Source: Butyricimonas paravirosa
GTDB lineage: Bacteria; Bacteroidota; Bacteroidia; Bacteroidales; Marinifilaceae
Assembly (NCBI RefSeq): GCF_032878955.1
Contig: NZ_CP043839.1
Span: 4,092,001 to 4,156,000, forward strand
Length of the DNA: 64,000 nt
Direction of reading: 5' to 3'
The notes below the pieces were generated by a model. That model did no database searches. It saw nothing but the letters and a program-made list of their open reading frames with translations, and was not told where the DNA came from. Below are positions 1-8,926 of this stretch, in pieces. A program made the translations under genes and the position numbers. The first letter of the stretch is position 1. Each line of letters opens with the position of its first letter.

Positions 1-917
1 CCATGGCTGAATTGGGGTACCCGAAAGAATCGTGGGCAGTTATTTCCGGAATCGGATGTTCTTCCCGTTTCCCCTATTACATGAATACTTATGGTTTTCA
101 TACGATTCATGGACGGGCTGCTGCTATCGCATCCGGAGCTAAAAGTGCTAATCCGAAATTGAATGTCCTTCAAGTTTCCGGTGACGGTGACGCTTTGGCT
201 ATTGGTGGTAACCACTTTATTCATGCTATTCGTCGTAATATCGATATTACCACTTTGGTGTTTAATAACGAGATTTATGGGCTAACGAAAGGACAATATT
301 CTCCGACCACGAAGTTGGGTACGAAAACTAAAACTTCTCCTTACGGGACAATCGAAACTCCGTTTAACCCGGGAGAGTTGGTAATCGGTGCGCAAGGAAG
401 ATTCTTCGCTCGTACGTTGGATATGAATATCAACTTGAGTGCAGAAGTTATCGAGGCCGGTGTGCGTCATAAAGGTACTGCTGTCGTGGAAATTCTTCAG
501 AATTGCGTGATCTTTGCTGACGGGGTTCACTCCGCTATCACGGATAAAGAGATGAAGGAAGAGCGTCAATTGATCTTGAGACATGGCGAACCGATGGTTT
601 TCGGAAAGAACAAGGATAAAGGTATCATGTTTGATATGAAGGCCGGTAAGTTGAAAGTTGTTGAGATCGGTAAGGATGGTATCACGTTGGATGATATTAT
701 GGTACATGATGCTCACAGCGAAAATCCTTCTATGCATTGGATGCTGGTACACATGAAAGCTCCGGAATATCCCGTGGCTTTAGGTGTGATCCGTGACGTG
801 GAAGGTACGACTTATAATGATGCATTGGATGCCCAGATTGAGAACGTGAAGGCAAAATCTTCTATCCATTGTGTTGAAGATTTATTGAACAGCGGAGACG
901 TTTGGGAAGTAAAATAA
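1..917 (+). CDS. korB: 2-oxoacid:ferredoxin oxidoreductase, beta subunit (5' end cut by window)
   Basis: Thiamine-diphosphate-binding beta subunit of a 2-oxoglutarate (or related 2-oxoacid):ferredoxin oxidoreductase. It would decarboxylate the 2-oxoacid to an acyl-CoA while reducing ferredoxin, in the cytoplasm. Seen: a GIGCSS segment near the start, then the TPP/metal motif SGDGDALAIGG followed about 25 residues later by NNEIYGLTKGQ, as in KorB/PorB proteins. The reading frame is open to the left edge; full-length relatives carry some 35-40 more residues including the N-terminal cysteine motif, so the Met at position 3 is probably internal. The alpha subunit is expected just outside the window. 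The gene ends 18 bases before a strong bidirectional terminator. Substrate choice (2-oxoglutarate versus another 2-oxoacid) cannot be settled from this subunit. Confidence 0.9.
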   Translation, partial: MAELGYPKESWAVISGIGCSSRFPYYMNTYGFHTIHGRAAAIASGAKSANPKLNVLQVSGDGDALAIGGNHFIHAIRRNIDITTLVFNNEIYGLTKGQYSPTTKLGTKTKTSPYGTIETPFNPGELVIGAQGRFFARTLDMNINLSAEVIEAGVRHKGTAVVEILQNCVIFADGVHSAITDKEMKEERQLILRHGEPMVFGKNKDKGIMFDMKAGKLKVVEIGKDGITLDDIMVHDAHSENPSMHWMLVHMKAPEYPVALGVIRDVEGTTYNDALDAQIENVKAKSSIHCVEDLLNSGDVWEVK

Positions 918-934
918 TGGTTTTTAATATGTAG

Positions 935-965
935 AAAAGTCCGAGTTTAAAGCTCGGACTTTTTT
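935..965. terminator. Bidirectional intrinsic terminator between convergent genes
   Basis: A perfect 11-bp stem (AAAAGTCCGAG at 935-945, CTCGGACTTTT at 953-963) with a 7-nt loop. It has T-runs on both strands and lies between the 3' ends of the oxidoreductase gene and the GH92 gene, so it can serve both. Confidence 0.85.
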
Positions 966-972
966 GTTTTGT

Positions 973-3345
973 TTATTTGGAATGGGGCATGGATGCAATT
1001 CCCCAACGGGTATTGGGGGTAGAATCCATTTGTAGTTTCAAGTGTCCGCCGTTTATAATTTCCCGCCGATAGAACCAGCAATCTTCTAACGGTTGCCCGT
1101 TGAGTGTTGCGGACTGCACGTAATAATGATCGGGAGCATTGTTTTCTGTTTCAATCACGAGTGTTTTACCGGAATAGTACCGGGGATCGAGTTTGATCGT
1201 GATTTTGTGGAATTTAGGACTACCGATTTGGTAAGAAGGGGTGATGTTGGTTCCTCCCTGCACGTCGAATAAGCCCATGGCAGCCATGACATACCAGGCT
1301 CCTAATTGTCCTTGATCTTCGTCCTGTCCGTAGCCGTAACCGTGTTCCGGTGTGGTTCCGTAGAACTCATCACAGATTAACCGGGTGTATAGTTGTGTCA
1401 ACCACGGTTTGCCGGAATAGTTGAATAGCCAAGCATCGTGTAGGCAGGGTTGATTTCCTTGATTGTATAATTTCTCGACACCGGAAAAACTATCAATCTC
1501 TTTTCCTCCACCAAACTGTGTTTTCCGGGATTCGATAAATGTTTTTTCCAGTCTTTCGTTGAAAAGATCGATTCCCATGAGGTTTATCAAACCTTGGATG
1601 TCATGGGGAACATACCAAGTGTATTGTGCGGCATTTCCTTCTTGGAATCCTTTCCAACCTTTCAGAGGGTCGAAGTCTTTCATGAAACTGCCATCCATTT
1701 CACGGGGACGCATATATTTTGTTTCCGGGTCGAATAGATTTTTGTAGGCGTACGAGTATTGTATGAGGGTGTCGTAGACAGCTGTTTTCCCGAGAGCTTT
1801 GGCCATTTGTGCCGCCGCGTAACAGCTGAAGGCGTATTCCAGCGTGTGGGATGCCCCGAAGTTGCAGACCCAGTTATTGGGATACAGATAATCTTTCAAA
1901 GGAACAAAGCCTTGTTTGATAAAGTATTCATTGTCGTATTTCCCGTTCCCCATATCCCGTCCTTTGTATTCTAGTTCGTTTTTACAGATGGCACTCCAGG
2001 CTGTTTCTATGTTGAAATCACGAATTCCGGCTTGATAGGCGGCACATATGATTAATCCTTGGAAATTGGTTTGTACTCCGTTCGTGTATACTCCGGCAGC
2101 CTCCCCGTCGTGTAACCAACCGGAGTTTTTGAAAAAGTCCAGATTTGATTTTATGTAGCTGGAATATATTTCAGGATAGGCTAATGTCCATATTTGGGTG
2201 AGGTTCCAGAAACCGCCCCACATCCCGTCAGTATTGTGATGGGAATAGAGCGGAATTCCGTTTTTGTCCAGAGGGATCTGGCCGATCGTTTTATCATGTC
2301 GAATGTATTGTCCGTTTATGTCGTTGGCAATTCCCCTGCCGAGTAGGGCATGGTAGAGCCCGGTATAGAATTTGGTTTTATCTTCCGGGGTTCCGCCTTC
2401 TACTTGGATGCGACCGAGCATTTCATTCCAAATTTGACGGGCGGCATTTTTCACGTCATTGAAACTTTTGTCGGCAACTTCTGTATCTCGATTGTTACGT
2501 GCGTTTTCAATGCTGGTATAGGATAGACCGACTTGCATTTGTACCTGTTCATGCGCTTTTGTCGGGAAGGTGAGATATAGCCCGCATCCGGGACCTTTTA
2601 CCGTGTTGGAGTTTTCTTGTACCTTCTCGTCAATAAATGTTCCTATTGTTTGCGGTTGCTTGTCCAGTTTGGCGGCAAAGTAGATTTTTATTTTCCCGTC
2701 CGGCTGGCAGAATGTGGCATAAATCGGGTAGTTTTCCACCCATCCGGTCACTTCGTTAGTTTCCGGATGATACGTGACTTCTGCATCCGTGATGGTGGCA
2801 CTTTCTCCTTGTTTATGCCCGATGTCAAACAGTATTCTTGACGTGGCGGATTGGGGAAAGGTATAGCGGTGAAAACCCGTCCGGGTGGTTGCCGTGATTT
2901 CTGCTTTGATATTGTAATCCGTGAGAGTTACGGCGTAATAACCGGGAGAGGATATTTCTGTTGCCTTGTCGATGCGTGAACGATACCCGGAATCCGGATC
3001 TTCTAATGTACCCGGTAAGGTTTTTAATTCCCCGGTGGTAGGAATCGTTACAACGCCCCCGATTTGGAACTCGTGAAAATGGGCGAATCCTTCAATGGAA
3101 GAATGTCGATCATCATATCCACAGGGTAACCAGCTACCATAGCTACCGTAGGCATTCGTGGTCGGGGCCAGTTTGGCCATTCCCATGGGGAGTGCGGCCG
3201 GGGTATAGAAAAACCAACGGCCATGTACCGAGCCGATTTGCGGATCTACCCAATCTACCGGTTGTTTCTTTCCCGGGGAAGATTGGCACGAGTAAAAAAC
3301 TAGAATTAATAAACATAGGCTAAAGAGACGGGTTGTAGTTTGCAT
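973..3345 (-). CDS. GH92 family alpha-mannosidase-like lipoprotein
   Basis: Glycoside hydrolase family 92, a family of calcium-dependent exo-acting alpha-mannosidases used by gut Bacteroidota on host or yeast N-glycans. Seen over 790 aa: a lipoprotein signal ending FYSC (Cys20); the N-terminal beta-sandwich start VDPQIGS...LPMGMAKLAP; GFAHFHEFQIGG; GYYAVTL followed by ITATTRTGFHRYTFP; the (alpha/alpha)6 core with FYTGLYHALL; and near the C-terminus QPCLHDAWLFNYSGKPW plus GQDEDQGQLGAWYVM, which corresponds to the family's GN(D/E)DxGQxSAW site. The length is normal. The active-site loop reads GQDEDQG rather than GNDDxG, so this is a divergent member and linkage specificity is open. The acidic lipoprotein-export pattern after the Cys is absent (CQSSPG), which suggests it faces the periplasm. 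It stands alone, convergent with the oxidoreductase gene. Confidence 0.88.
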   Translation of the reverse strand: MQTTTRLFSLCLLILVFYSCQSSPGKKQPVDWVDPQIGSVHGRWFFYTPAALPMGMAKLAPTTNAYGSYGSWLPCGYDDRHSSIEGFAHFHEFQIGGVVTIPTTGELKTLPGTLEDPDSGYRSRIDKATEISSPGYYAVTLTDYNIKAEITATTRTGFHRYTFPQSATSRILFDIGHKQGESATITDAEVTYHPETNEVTGWVENYPIYATFCQPDGKIKIYFAAKLDKQPQTIGTFIDEKVQENSNTVKGPGCGLYLTFPTKAHEQVQMQVGLSYTSIENARNNRDTEVADKSFNDVKNAARQIWNEMLGRIQVEGGTPEDKTKFYTGLYHALLGRGIANDINGQYIRHDKTIGQIPLDKNGIPLYSHHNTDGMWGGFWNLTQIWTLAYPEIYSSYIKSNLDFFKNSGWLHDGEAAGVYTNGVQTNFQGLIICAAYQAGIRDFNIETAWSAICKNELEYKGRDMGNGKYDNEYFIKQGFVPLKDYLYPNNWVCNFGASHTLEYAFSCYAAAQMAKALGKTAVYDTLIQYSYAYKNLFDPETKYMRPREMDGSFMKDFDPLKGWKGFQEGNAAQYTWYVPHDIQGLINLMGIDLFNERLEKTFIESRKTQFGGGKEIDSFSGVEKLYNQGNQPCLHDAWLFNYSGKPWLTQLYTRLICDEFYGTTPEHGYGYGQDEDQGQLGAWYVMAAMGLFDVQGGTNITPSYQIGSPKFHKITIKLDPRYYSGKTLVIETENNAPDHYYVQSATLNGQPLEDCWFYRREIINGGHLKLQMDSTPNTRWGIASMPHSK

Positions 3346-3375
3346 CTTATTTTTAGGTTAAGGTGATTTCGCTGA

Positions 3376-3424
3376 CAAATTTATCTTTTTTTACTTCTTT
3401 ATTCATTAAAAAAGAATAAATTTG
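3376..3424. promoter_or_regulatory. Divergent promoter region with two TAAATTTG -7 boxes
   Basis: TAAATTTG occurs on the minus strand at 3376-3383, facing the GH92 start at 3345, and on the plus strand at 3417-3424, facing the antiporter start at 3464. Both fit the Bacteroidota primary-sigma -7 consensus TAnnTTTG and leave short leaders. I see no clear -33 TTTG for either, so strength is uncertain. Confidence 0.55.
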
Positions 3425-3463
3425 TAATGTAAAGAGTAGAAACCCGGCTAAAATATTCCTTTT

Positions 3464-5617
3464 ATGTTGAATCTGAATATACTAAGTGTTACATTACCAT
3501 TAACGAATCCCGTGTTAATCTTTTCTGTAATCCTTTTTATTATTCTGTTTGCCCCACTTGTATTACATCGTTTTAAGATTCCGGATATTGTCGGTCTGAT
3601 TATTGCCGGTGCTTTGATCGGGCCTTACGGCTTGCATATCATGGATCGGGATAGTAGTATCGTGTTGTTCGGGACAGTGGGTTTATTGTATATCATGTTC
3701 GTGGCAGGGCTGGAAATTGATATGGCGGATTTTAAAAAGAATAGTAAACGGAGTTTGATATTCGGTCTTTACACGTTCTTTATCCCGATGATTTTGGGAA
3801 CATTTGCCGGGGTTTATTTATTGGATTTCTCTTATCCTACTTCCATTTTATTGGCGAGTATGTTTGCCTCTCACACGTTGGTGACTTATCCGATCGTGAG
3901 TAAATATGGAATCACAAAGAATCGGGCGGTCAACGTGACGATTGGCGGGACCGTGGTGACTTGTTTGCTGGCCTTGCTCGTGTTGGCGGTTATCGTGGGA
4001 ATGTCCACGGGAGAGTTGACTCAAGGGTTCTGGATACGTTTGGGTGTATCAACGCTCGTGTTTGCTTTTATCGTGCTTTGGGGATTTCCTTTTGTTGGAC
4101 GCTGGTATTTCAAACGATATGATGATCGCGTGGGGCAGTTTATATTTGTTCTGGGCCTTGTTTTCTTTGCCTCTTTCTTGGCAGAGGCGGCAGGGTTGGA
4201 GGCTATTATCGGGGCATTCTTGGCGGGATTGGCATTAAATCGTTTGATTCCGAATACGTCGGCATTGATGAACCGGATTGAGTTCGTGGGGAATGCTTTG
4301 TTTATTCCGTTTTTCCTGATCGGGGTCGGAATGTTGGTGAATTTTCACGTGTTTTTGTATGATTTGACCACGATATGGGTGGCTGTTATCATGTGTGTGG
4401 TGGCAACCGTATCGAAGTTTATCCCGGCTTGGCTGGCACAAAAAAACTTCCGGTTTACGGCTTCTGAAAGGACATTGATTTTTGGATTGAGTAATGCTCA
4501 AGCGGCGGCTACTTTGGCGGCAGTTCTGGTGGGGTATAACGTTATTTTGGGGACAACTCCGGAAGGAGAACCGATTCGTTTACTGAATGAAAGCGTGTTG
4601 AATGGTACGATCGTGATGATTTTGGTGACCTGTATTATTGCCTCTTTTGCCACGCAGAAAGGAGCGCAGGAGGTGGCTTTGGCCGAGTTTGCAGAAGATG
4701 AGAGCGTGGATAGTGAAGAAGTAGAAGATCGCATTTTGATTCCATTGAGTAATATCGAGAATGTGGAGGAGTTAGTCAGTTTGGCTGTAACGATTAAATC
4801 CAAAAAGGCGAAAGCCGTGATGACGGCTTTGAACGTGATTCAAGCGGACGAGGGAGACAGTATGGCGGAGAAGAAAGCGAATCTGTTACTGGAAAAGGCA
4901 ACGAAAGCTGCTGCGGCAACAGATAACGAGTTGGTGACATCCTTGCGTTATGATGAGGATATTGTAAATGGTATCAAAAATGCCACGAAAGAGCATAAGA
5001 TAACTGATATTGTACTGGGACTTCGCAAAGAAGGGGTCATTTCTGATACCTTTTTGGGGAACCTGACAGATCGGGTATTATCAAAATGTGCCACGACTAC
5101 ATTAGTTTACCGTCCGGCACAGCCTTTATCCACGATAAAACGTTACGTTGTGGTGGTACCGTTCCGGGCAGAGAGAGAAATCGGTTTCCCTTACTGGGTA
5201 ATTCGAGTGTGGAATATGGCTAAGAATTCAAATAGTAAGATCGTGTTTTATGCCGATACTGCCGTGTTGAATGTGTTACAGGATATACATGCCAAGCATC
5301 ATATCGAGGTTGAGTTTAATGAATTCAATAATTGGGATGATTTTCTGATCATATCCCGTGATATAAAAGAAAATGATGCTTTGATGATCGTGATGAGTAG
5401 AAGGAATTACCCCTCTTATTTGAGAAATATGACGATGATCCCGACTTATTTGAACAAGTATTTCTGTAAAAATAGTTGTATTTTGGTTTATCCGATGCAG
5501 ATAGGTATTGGCGAACAGGAGTTAGGTGCGTTAAAGAGTATACCTCATGCGGATTCTCATGACAGCCTGGATGATCTGGCGGATGTCTTGAGAGGGTTGT
5601 TCAAGAGAAATAAATGA
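3464..5617 (+). CDS. CPA2-family cation/proton antiporter with C-terminal universal-stress-like domain
   Basis: Integral membrane monovalent cation:proton antiporter of the CPA2/KefB type. Seen: about the first 400 of 717 residues are hydrophobic helices with family segments such as HRFKIPDIVGLIIAGALIGP, FVAGLEIDM, an AEAAGLEAIIGAFLAGLALN helix, and LSNAQAAATLA. From about residue 425 a soluble region begins (RILIPLSNIENVEELVSLAV) and continues through two universal-stress-like halves, each ending near strings such as TTTLVYRP and SCILVYP. Sodium/proton or potassium/proton exchange for pH and ion homeostasis is expected; the ion is not deducible. There is no TrkA-N domain. It is followed after 17 bases by the MG2/plug gene, so the two may be co-transcribed. 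Confidence 0.87.
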   Translation: MLNLNILSVTLPLTNPVLIFSVILFIILFAPLVLHRFKIPDIVGLIIAGALIGPYGLHIMDRDSSIVLFGTVGLLYIMFVAGLEIDMADFKKNSKRSLIFGLYTFFIPMILGTFAGVYLLDFSYPTSILLASMFASHTLVTYPIVSKYGITKNRAVNVTIGGTVVTCLLALLVLAVIVGMSTGELTQGFWIRLGVSTLVFAFIVLWGFPFVGRWYFKRYDDRVGQFIFVLGLVFFASFLAEAAGLEAIIGAFLAGLALNRLIPNTSALMNRIEFVGNALFIPFFLIGVGMLVNFHVFLYDLTTIWVAVIMCVVATVSKFIPAWLAQKNFRFTASERTLIFGLSNAQAAATLAAVLVGYNVILGTTPEGEPIRLLNESVLNGTIVMILVTCIIASFATQKGAQEVALAEFAEDESVDSEEVEDRILIPLSNIENVEELVSLAVTIKSKKAKAVMTALNVIQADEGDSMAEKKANLLLEKATKAAAATDNELVTSLRYDEDIVNGIKNATKEHKITDIVLGLRKEGVISDTFLGNLTDRVLSKCATTTLVYRPAQPLSTIKRYVVVVPFRAEREIGFPYWVIRVWNMAKNSNSKIVFYADTAVLNVLQDIHAKHHIEVEFNEFNNWDDFLIISRDIKENDALMIVMSRRNYPSYLRNMTMIPTYLNKYFCKNSCILVYPMQIGIGEQELGALKSIPHADSHDSLDDLADVLRGLFKRNK

Positions 5618-5634
5618 TTTAATTCGTTTGTCCT

Positions 5635-8244
5635 ATGAAAAAAGTGATCGTTCTTTTGGGTATTATTTTGTTGGGATATGCTTTTAACGAGTTTTCTCCT
5701 TTTGAAAAGAAGTTGATCACTAATTTTACGGCACAGATCCGGGAGTTGCAACAGGAAAAAGTGTACCTGCACACGGATAAAAGCGTGTACACGGTGGGAG
5801 ATAAGTTGTGGTTCCGAGCTTACCAAGTACATGCGGCTGCGGTGTTTCCTATGGTTTATAGTCACTATATTTATGTCGATTTGATCGATCGACGGGATTC
5901 CGTGATTCAGCGGGTGAAAGTTGCTGAACGGGATTCTTGTTTTTTCGGGCAGATCGAGATCCCCAAGGATTTGCAGCAAGGGGACTATTCTTTGCGGGCT
6001 TTTACGTATTATATGCAGAATGGAGGGGAGGATTATTTTTTCAAAAAGAAGATCCGGGTGATTAACCCGAAAGATTCAAGGGTATGGACAGACGTGACAT
6101 ACACGAAGAATCGGGAAAATAATTACACGGCAACGATTCGTTTGTCAGACGGGCAGGGAGAACCATATAGCCGGACATCGGTAACTTATATTGCCGGGGT
6201 GAAGAAGGATCAGTATTCGGTGAAACCGGCCCGAACGGATAAAGACGGGAAGTTTGAAGTGAAGATTGATACCACGATGAAAACAATCGAAGTGGAATTT
6301 CGGGATGGACAACCTTTCCCGTTTAAACGCTATATTTATATCCCCTCACAATTAAAGGATTTTGACGTGCAGTTTTTCCCGGAAGGAGGAAATTTGTTAT
6401 CGGGGAATTTTCAGCAAGTGGCGTTTAAGGCTATCGGGGCTGACGGGAGAGCCGTGGAGGCCTCGGGAGATGTGTATCAAGATTCGATCGTGATTGCTAC
6501 GGTTCATACTCAGCATGACGGAATGGGAAAATTCCGTTTGCCCGTGAATCCGGGAAAGAAGTTTTATGCCGTGATGAAAACGGAGGAAGGGGTTGAAAAA
6601 CGATTTGATTTGCCCGAAGTTTCGGAGACAGGATGGGGACTTTCGGTTAGCCGGAAGGATTCAATTTTGAGTTATCGGGTGATCAAAGGAGAGAATGCTA
6701 TATTGCCGGAGGAATTGTACACGGTAGTGCATTGTCGGGGTATCGTTGTCGGGATGAATCGGGTAAATGGTTTGCAAAGGGGAAGTGTGAATTTGAATAT
6801 TTTGCCGGAAGGGATCTCGCATATTGTGTTACTTGACTCTGCGGGAAACGTGTATAGTCAACGATTATTCTTCGTGAAACGCAACCAGCGTCCGGAGTTG
6901 AAAATTACGACAGATAAGCCGACGTATATTGCCAGAGAATTAGTGGAAATGGAGATTGATTTTGAAGAGGCATATAAAGGCGTGTTAGATGGATCGTTTT
7001 CAATATCCGTGACAGATGATCAAAAAGTGGTGCAGGATTCTTTGGAGGACAATATTTTATCCAATTTGTTATTAACTTCGGATTTGAAGGGATACATTGA
7101 TAACCCGGCTTATTATTTCAATGATACAACACCGGAGGTTGAGGATAATCTGGATTTGGTGATGATGACACACGGGTGGACTCGTTTTGATGTATCCAAG
7201 TTGGCTAAGGGGAAGTTTAATGATTTGAAATACCCGTTGGAGGTCGGGCAGGCGGTTTCCGGTAGAGTGAATAATTTCTGGGGGAAAAAGTCAAAGGGGG
7301 CTAATATCGTGTTAATTTCAAATTATGGGTTGTGTCGGATGGTGGAAACGGATGAGACGGGGAGCTTTTTGATTGACGGTCTGGCTTTCCACGATAGTAC
7401 TTCATTTTTAGTGCAGGCATTGAGCGCAAAGGGACGTCGAGGCGTGACCGTGAATATAGATCAGGATGAATTTTTACCCCCGCATTATACGTTGCCTAAC
7501 ACGTTGGAAGCGAAGAAAGAAGAGGATGATTTTTATAAGAAGTTCGGGCAGGATTACTATTACGAGAACGGGGAGAAAGTATATGTGCTGGATGAGGTAC
7601 TCGTGTCCCGTCGGAAACAGAAAAAGAGTTATTCTTTTTACGATAACATTGCTAATCATCAGTTGGATTCGGCCCGTATTGCTGAAAATTCAGCTTTGGA
7701 TATAACTTGGATCGTGCAGCAGTTGCCCGGGGTGACGTTTGAAAAAGATGATGATGGGGAAGATTGTTTCAAACAGTTCGGGCGGAAATTGTACGTTTTG
7801 GTAAATGATTTTGAAGAAACGATGGACCAGATTCGTTTGATCCCAACGGGTGCTTTGCGGAATATATCTTTGTTGGATCAGATGCAAGGGAAAATCTTTT
7901 TTGGAGATCGGGGAGCTAACGGAGTATTAATTATCTCCGCGGAACCGGGGTGGACACCGAAGGATTTGGGGCGTCCCAATGTGTTACCTTTTAAAATCAT
8001 GGGCTACCAGATCCCGGATGAGTTCTATGTGCCGAAATACGAGATTGATTCCGTGCGTCGGGATAATCGTTATGACGAACGCTCGACAATTTACTGGCAA
8101 CCGGTTGTCAAGATCAGTAAAGATGCCCCGGCTAAATTGTCTTTCTACACGGCAGATACGTACGGAAAATATTCTATTATCGTGGAAGGAATAACTTCAA
8201 GAGGAGTGATTTGTCGGAAACGTGTTCCCCTGATATTGAAATAA
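5635..8244 (+). CDS. Envelope protein with MG2-like N-terminus and TonB-receptor plug-like C-terminus
   Basis: An 869-residue secreted or envelope protein of a kind common in Bacteroidota and of unknown role. Seen: a hydrophobic N-terminal signal (residues 4-18); an alpha-2-macroglobulin MG2-type strand EKVYLHTDKSVYTVGDKLWF near residue 40; repeated beta-sandwich units in the middle, including FDVQFFPEGGNLLSG and a carboxypeptidase-regulatory-like GRVNNFWGKKSKGANIVL near residue 545. A plug-like segment follows from about residue 680 (LDITWIVQQLPGV ... GKIFFGDRGANGVLIIS), as found in SusC plugs but without any beta-barrel. It may be an envelope adaptor that interacts with TonB-dependent receptors; that is inference from the plug-like part. 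The next gene, the locus A sigma factor, starts 39 bases downstream with no terminator visible between. Confidence 0.7.
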   Translation: MKKVIVLLGIILLGYAFNEFSPFEKKLITNFTAQIRELQQEKVYLHTDKSVYTVGDKLWFRAYQVHAAAVFPMVYSHYIYVDLIDRRDSVIQRVKVAERDSCFFGQIEIPKDLQQGDYSLRAFTYYMQNGGEDYFFKKKIRVINPKDSRVWTDVTYTKNRENNYTATIRLSDGQGEPYSRTSVTYIAGVKKDQYSVKPARTDKDGKFEVKIDTTMKTIEVEFRDGQPFPFKRYIYIPSQLKDFDVQFFPEGGNLLSGNFQQVAFKAIGADGRAVEASGDVYQDSIVIATVHTQHDGMGKFRLPVNPGKKFYAVMKTEEGVEKRFDLPEVSETGWGLSVSRKDSILSYRVIKGENAILPEELYTVVHCRGIVVGMNRVNGLQRGSVNLNILPEGISHIVLLDSAGNVYSQRLFFVKRNQRPELKITTDKPTYIARELVEMEIDFEEAYKGVLDGSFSISVTDDQKVVQDSLEDNILSNLLLTSDLKGYIDNPAYYFNDTTPEVEDNLDLVMMTHGWTRFDVSKLAKGKFNDLKYPLEVGQAVSGRVNNFWGKKSKGANIVLISNYGLCRMVETDETGSFLIDGLAFHDSTSFLVQALSAKGRRGVTVNIDQDEFLPPHYTLPNTLEAKKEEDDFYKKFGQDYYYENGEKVYVLDEVLVSRRKQKKSYSFYDNIANHQLDSARIAENSALDITWIVQQLPGVTFEKDDDGEDCFKQFGRKLYVLVNDFEETMDQIRLIPTGALRNISLLDQMQGKIFFGDRGANGVLIISAEPGWTPKDLGRPNVLPFKIMGYQIPDEFYVPKYEIDSVRRDNRYDERSTIYWQPVVKISKDAPAKLSFYTADTYGKYSIIVEGITSRGVICRKRVPLILK

Positions 8245-8267
8245 TTCAAAATTTATTTGCATATTTG
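8236..8267 (+). promoter_or_regulatory. Possible primary-sigma promoter ahead of locus A sigma gene
   Basis: TTG at 8236-8238 and CATATTTG at 8260-8267 with a 21-nt spacer. This is one mismatch from the TAnnTTTG box, and a second TTTATTTG lies just upstream. Weak but well placed, 16 bases before the sigma gene. Confidence 0.35.
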
Positions 8268-8283
8268 CCATTCATAGAGATGG

Positions 8284-8838
8284 ATGATAGGTATGAACAG
8301 GAATTATTGTTTTATATTAACGAATGGGACGCAGCTTGATTTCAAGCAAGTGTTCGATCAATATTTTAATTCCTTGGTTCTTTTTGCTGATCGTTATTTG
8401 GGAGAGCGAGAAGAGAGTGAATCTCTTGTACAGGATGCTTTTCTGGCTTTATGGGAAAATCGACTGGAGTTTCCGGATGAACTTTCCGTGAAGGCGTATT
8501 TATATTCTACGGTGCGGAATAAGGCTTTGAATGTGTTGAAACATCGTAAGATTGAGCAACATTATATGAATGAAATTCTTCAGGACGAGGATGCGGAGCT
8601 TTATTATATGAGGTCGGTAATTGAAGAAGAAACACGCCGGTTAATTTTTACTGCCATTGATTCTTTACCGGAACATTGCAGAAAGGTGTGTCTGTTGAAT
8701 CTCGAAGGAATGGATAATCAGGAAATTGCGGAAGAATTGCAGATTTCTCTGAATACGGTAAAATTTCATAAAAAGAACGCTTACAAACTATTACGGGATA
8801 AATTGAAAGATCAATTTTATCTTCTGTTTCTTATTTAG
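8284..8838 (+). CDS. ECF-type RNA polymerase sigma-70 factor (locus A)
   Basis: Extracytoplasmic-function sigma factor that would direct RNA polymerase to the locus A promoters when its FecR-like anti-sigma partner is signalled. Seen in 184 aa: region 2 (VFDQYFNSLVLFADRYLG ... SLVQDAFLALWEN, with AYLYSTVRNKALNVLKH), then region 4 with a helix-turn-helix (DSLPEHCRKVCLLNLEGMDNQEIAEELQISLNTVKFHKKNAYK). ATG at 8284 gives a 4-residue-longer protein than ATG at 8293; both are possible. The C-terminus ends in a hydrophobic FYLLFLI tail, also present in the sigma factors of loci C and D. It is followed by the candidate cognate promoter and fecR. Confidence 0.9.
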   Translation: MIGMNRNYCFILTNGTQLDFKQVFDQYFNSLVLFADRYLGEREESESLVQDAFLALWENRLEFPDELSVKAYLYSTVRNKALNVLKHRKIEQHYMNEILQDEDAELYYMRSVIEEETRRLIFTAIDSLPEHCRKVCLLNLEGMDNQEIAEELQISLNTVKFHKKNAYKLLRDKLKDQFYLLFLI

Positions 8839-8877
8839 AACATTCTTATTAAAAAGAGCGATTTTTTTAAGTTTTTC

Positions 8878-8907
8878 ACTACCCGCTTTTTTATTTCAGT
8901 TGTTCTA
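8878..8907 (+). promoter_or_regulatory. Candidate cognate ECF promoter upstream of fecR (locus A)
   Basis: ACTACCCG at 8878-8885 and GTTCTA at 8902-8907, separated by 16 nt and ending 19 bases before the fecR ATG. Equivalent elements occur in the sigma-fecR spacer of loci B, C and D, which is why I call it. It has no TAnnTTTG box. Confidence 0.5.
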
Positions 8908-8926
8908 GGAATATAAACGAATAGAT

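Noticed and set aside
973..3345. GH92 gene as part of the transport loci (glycan utilisation)
   Set aside because: It is on the opposite strand, 5 kb from locus A, separated by an antiporter operon, and has its own promoter and terminator.
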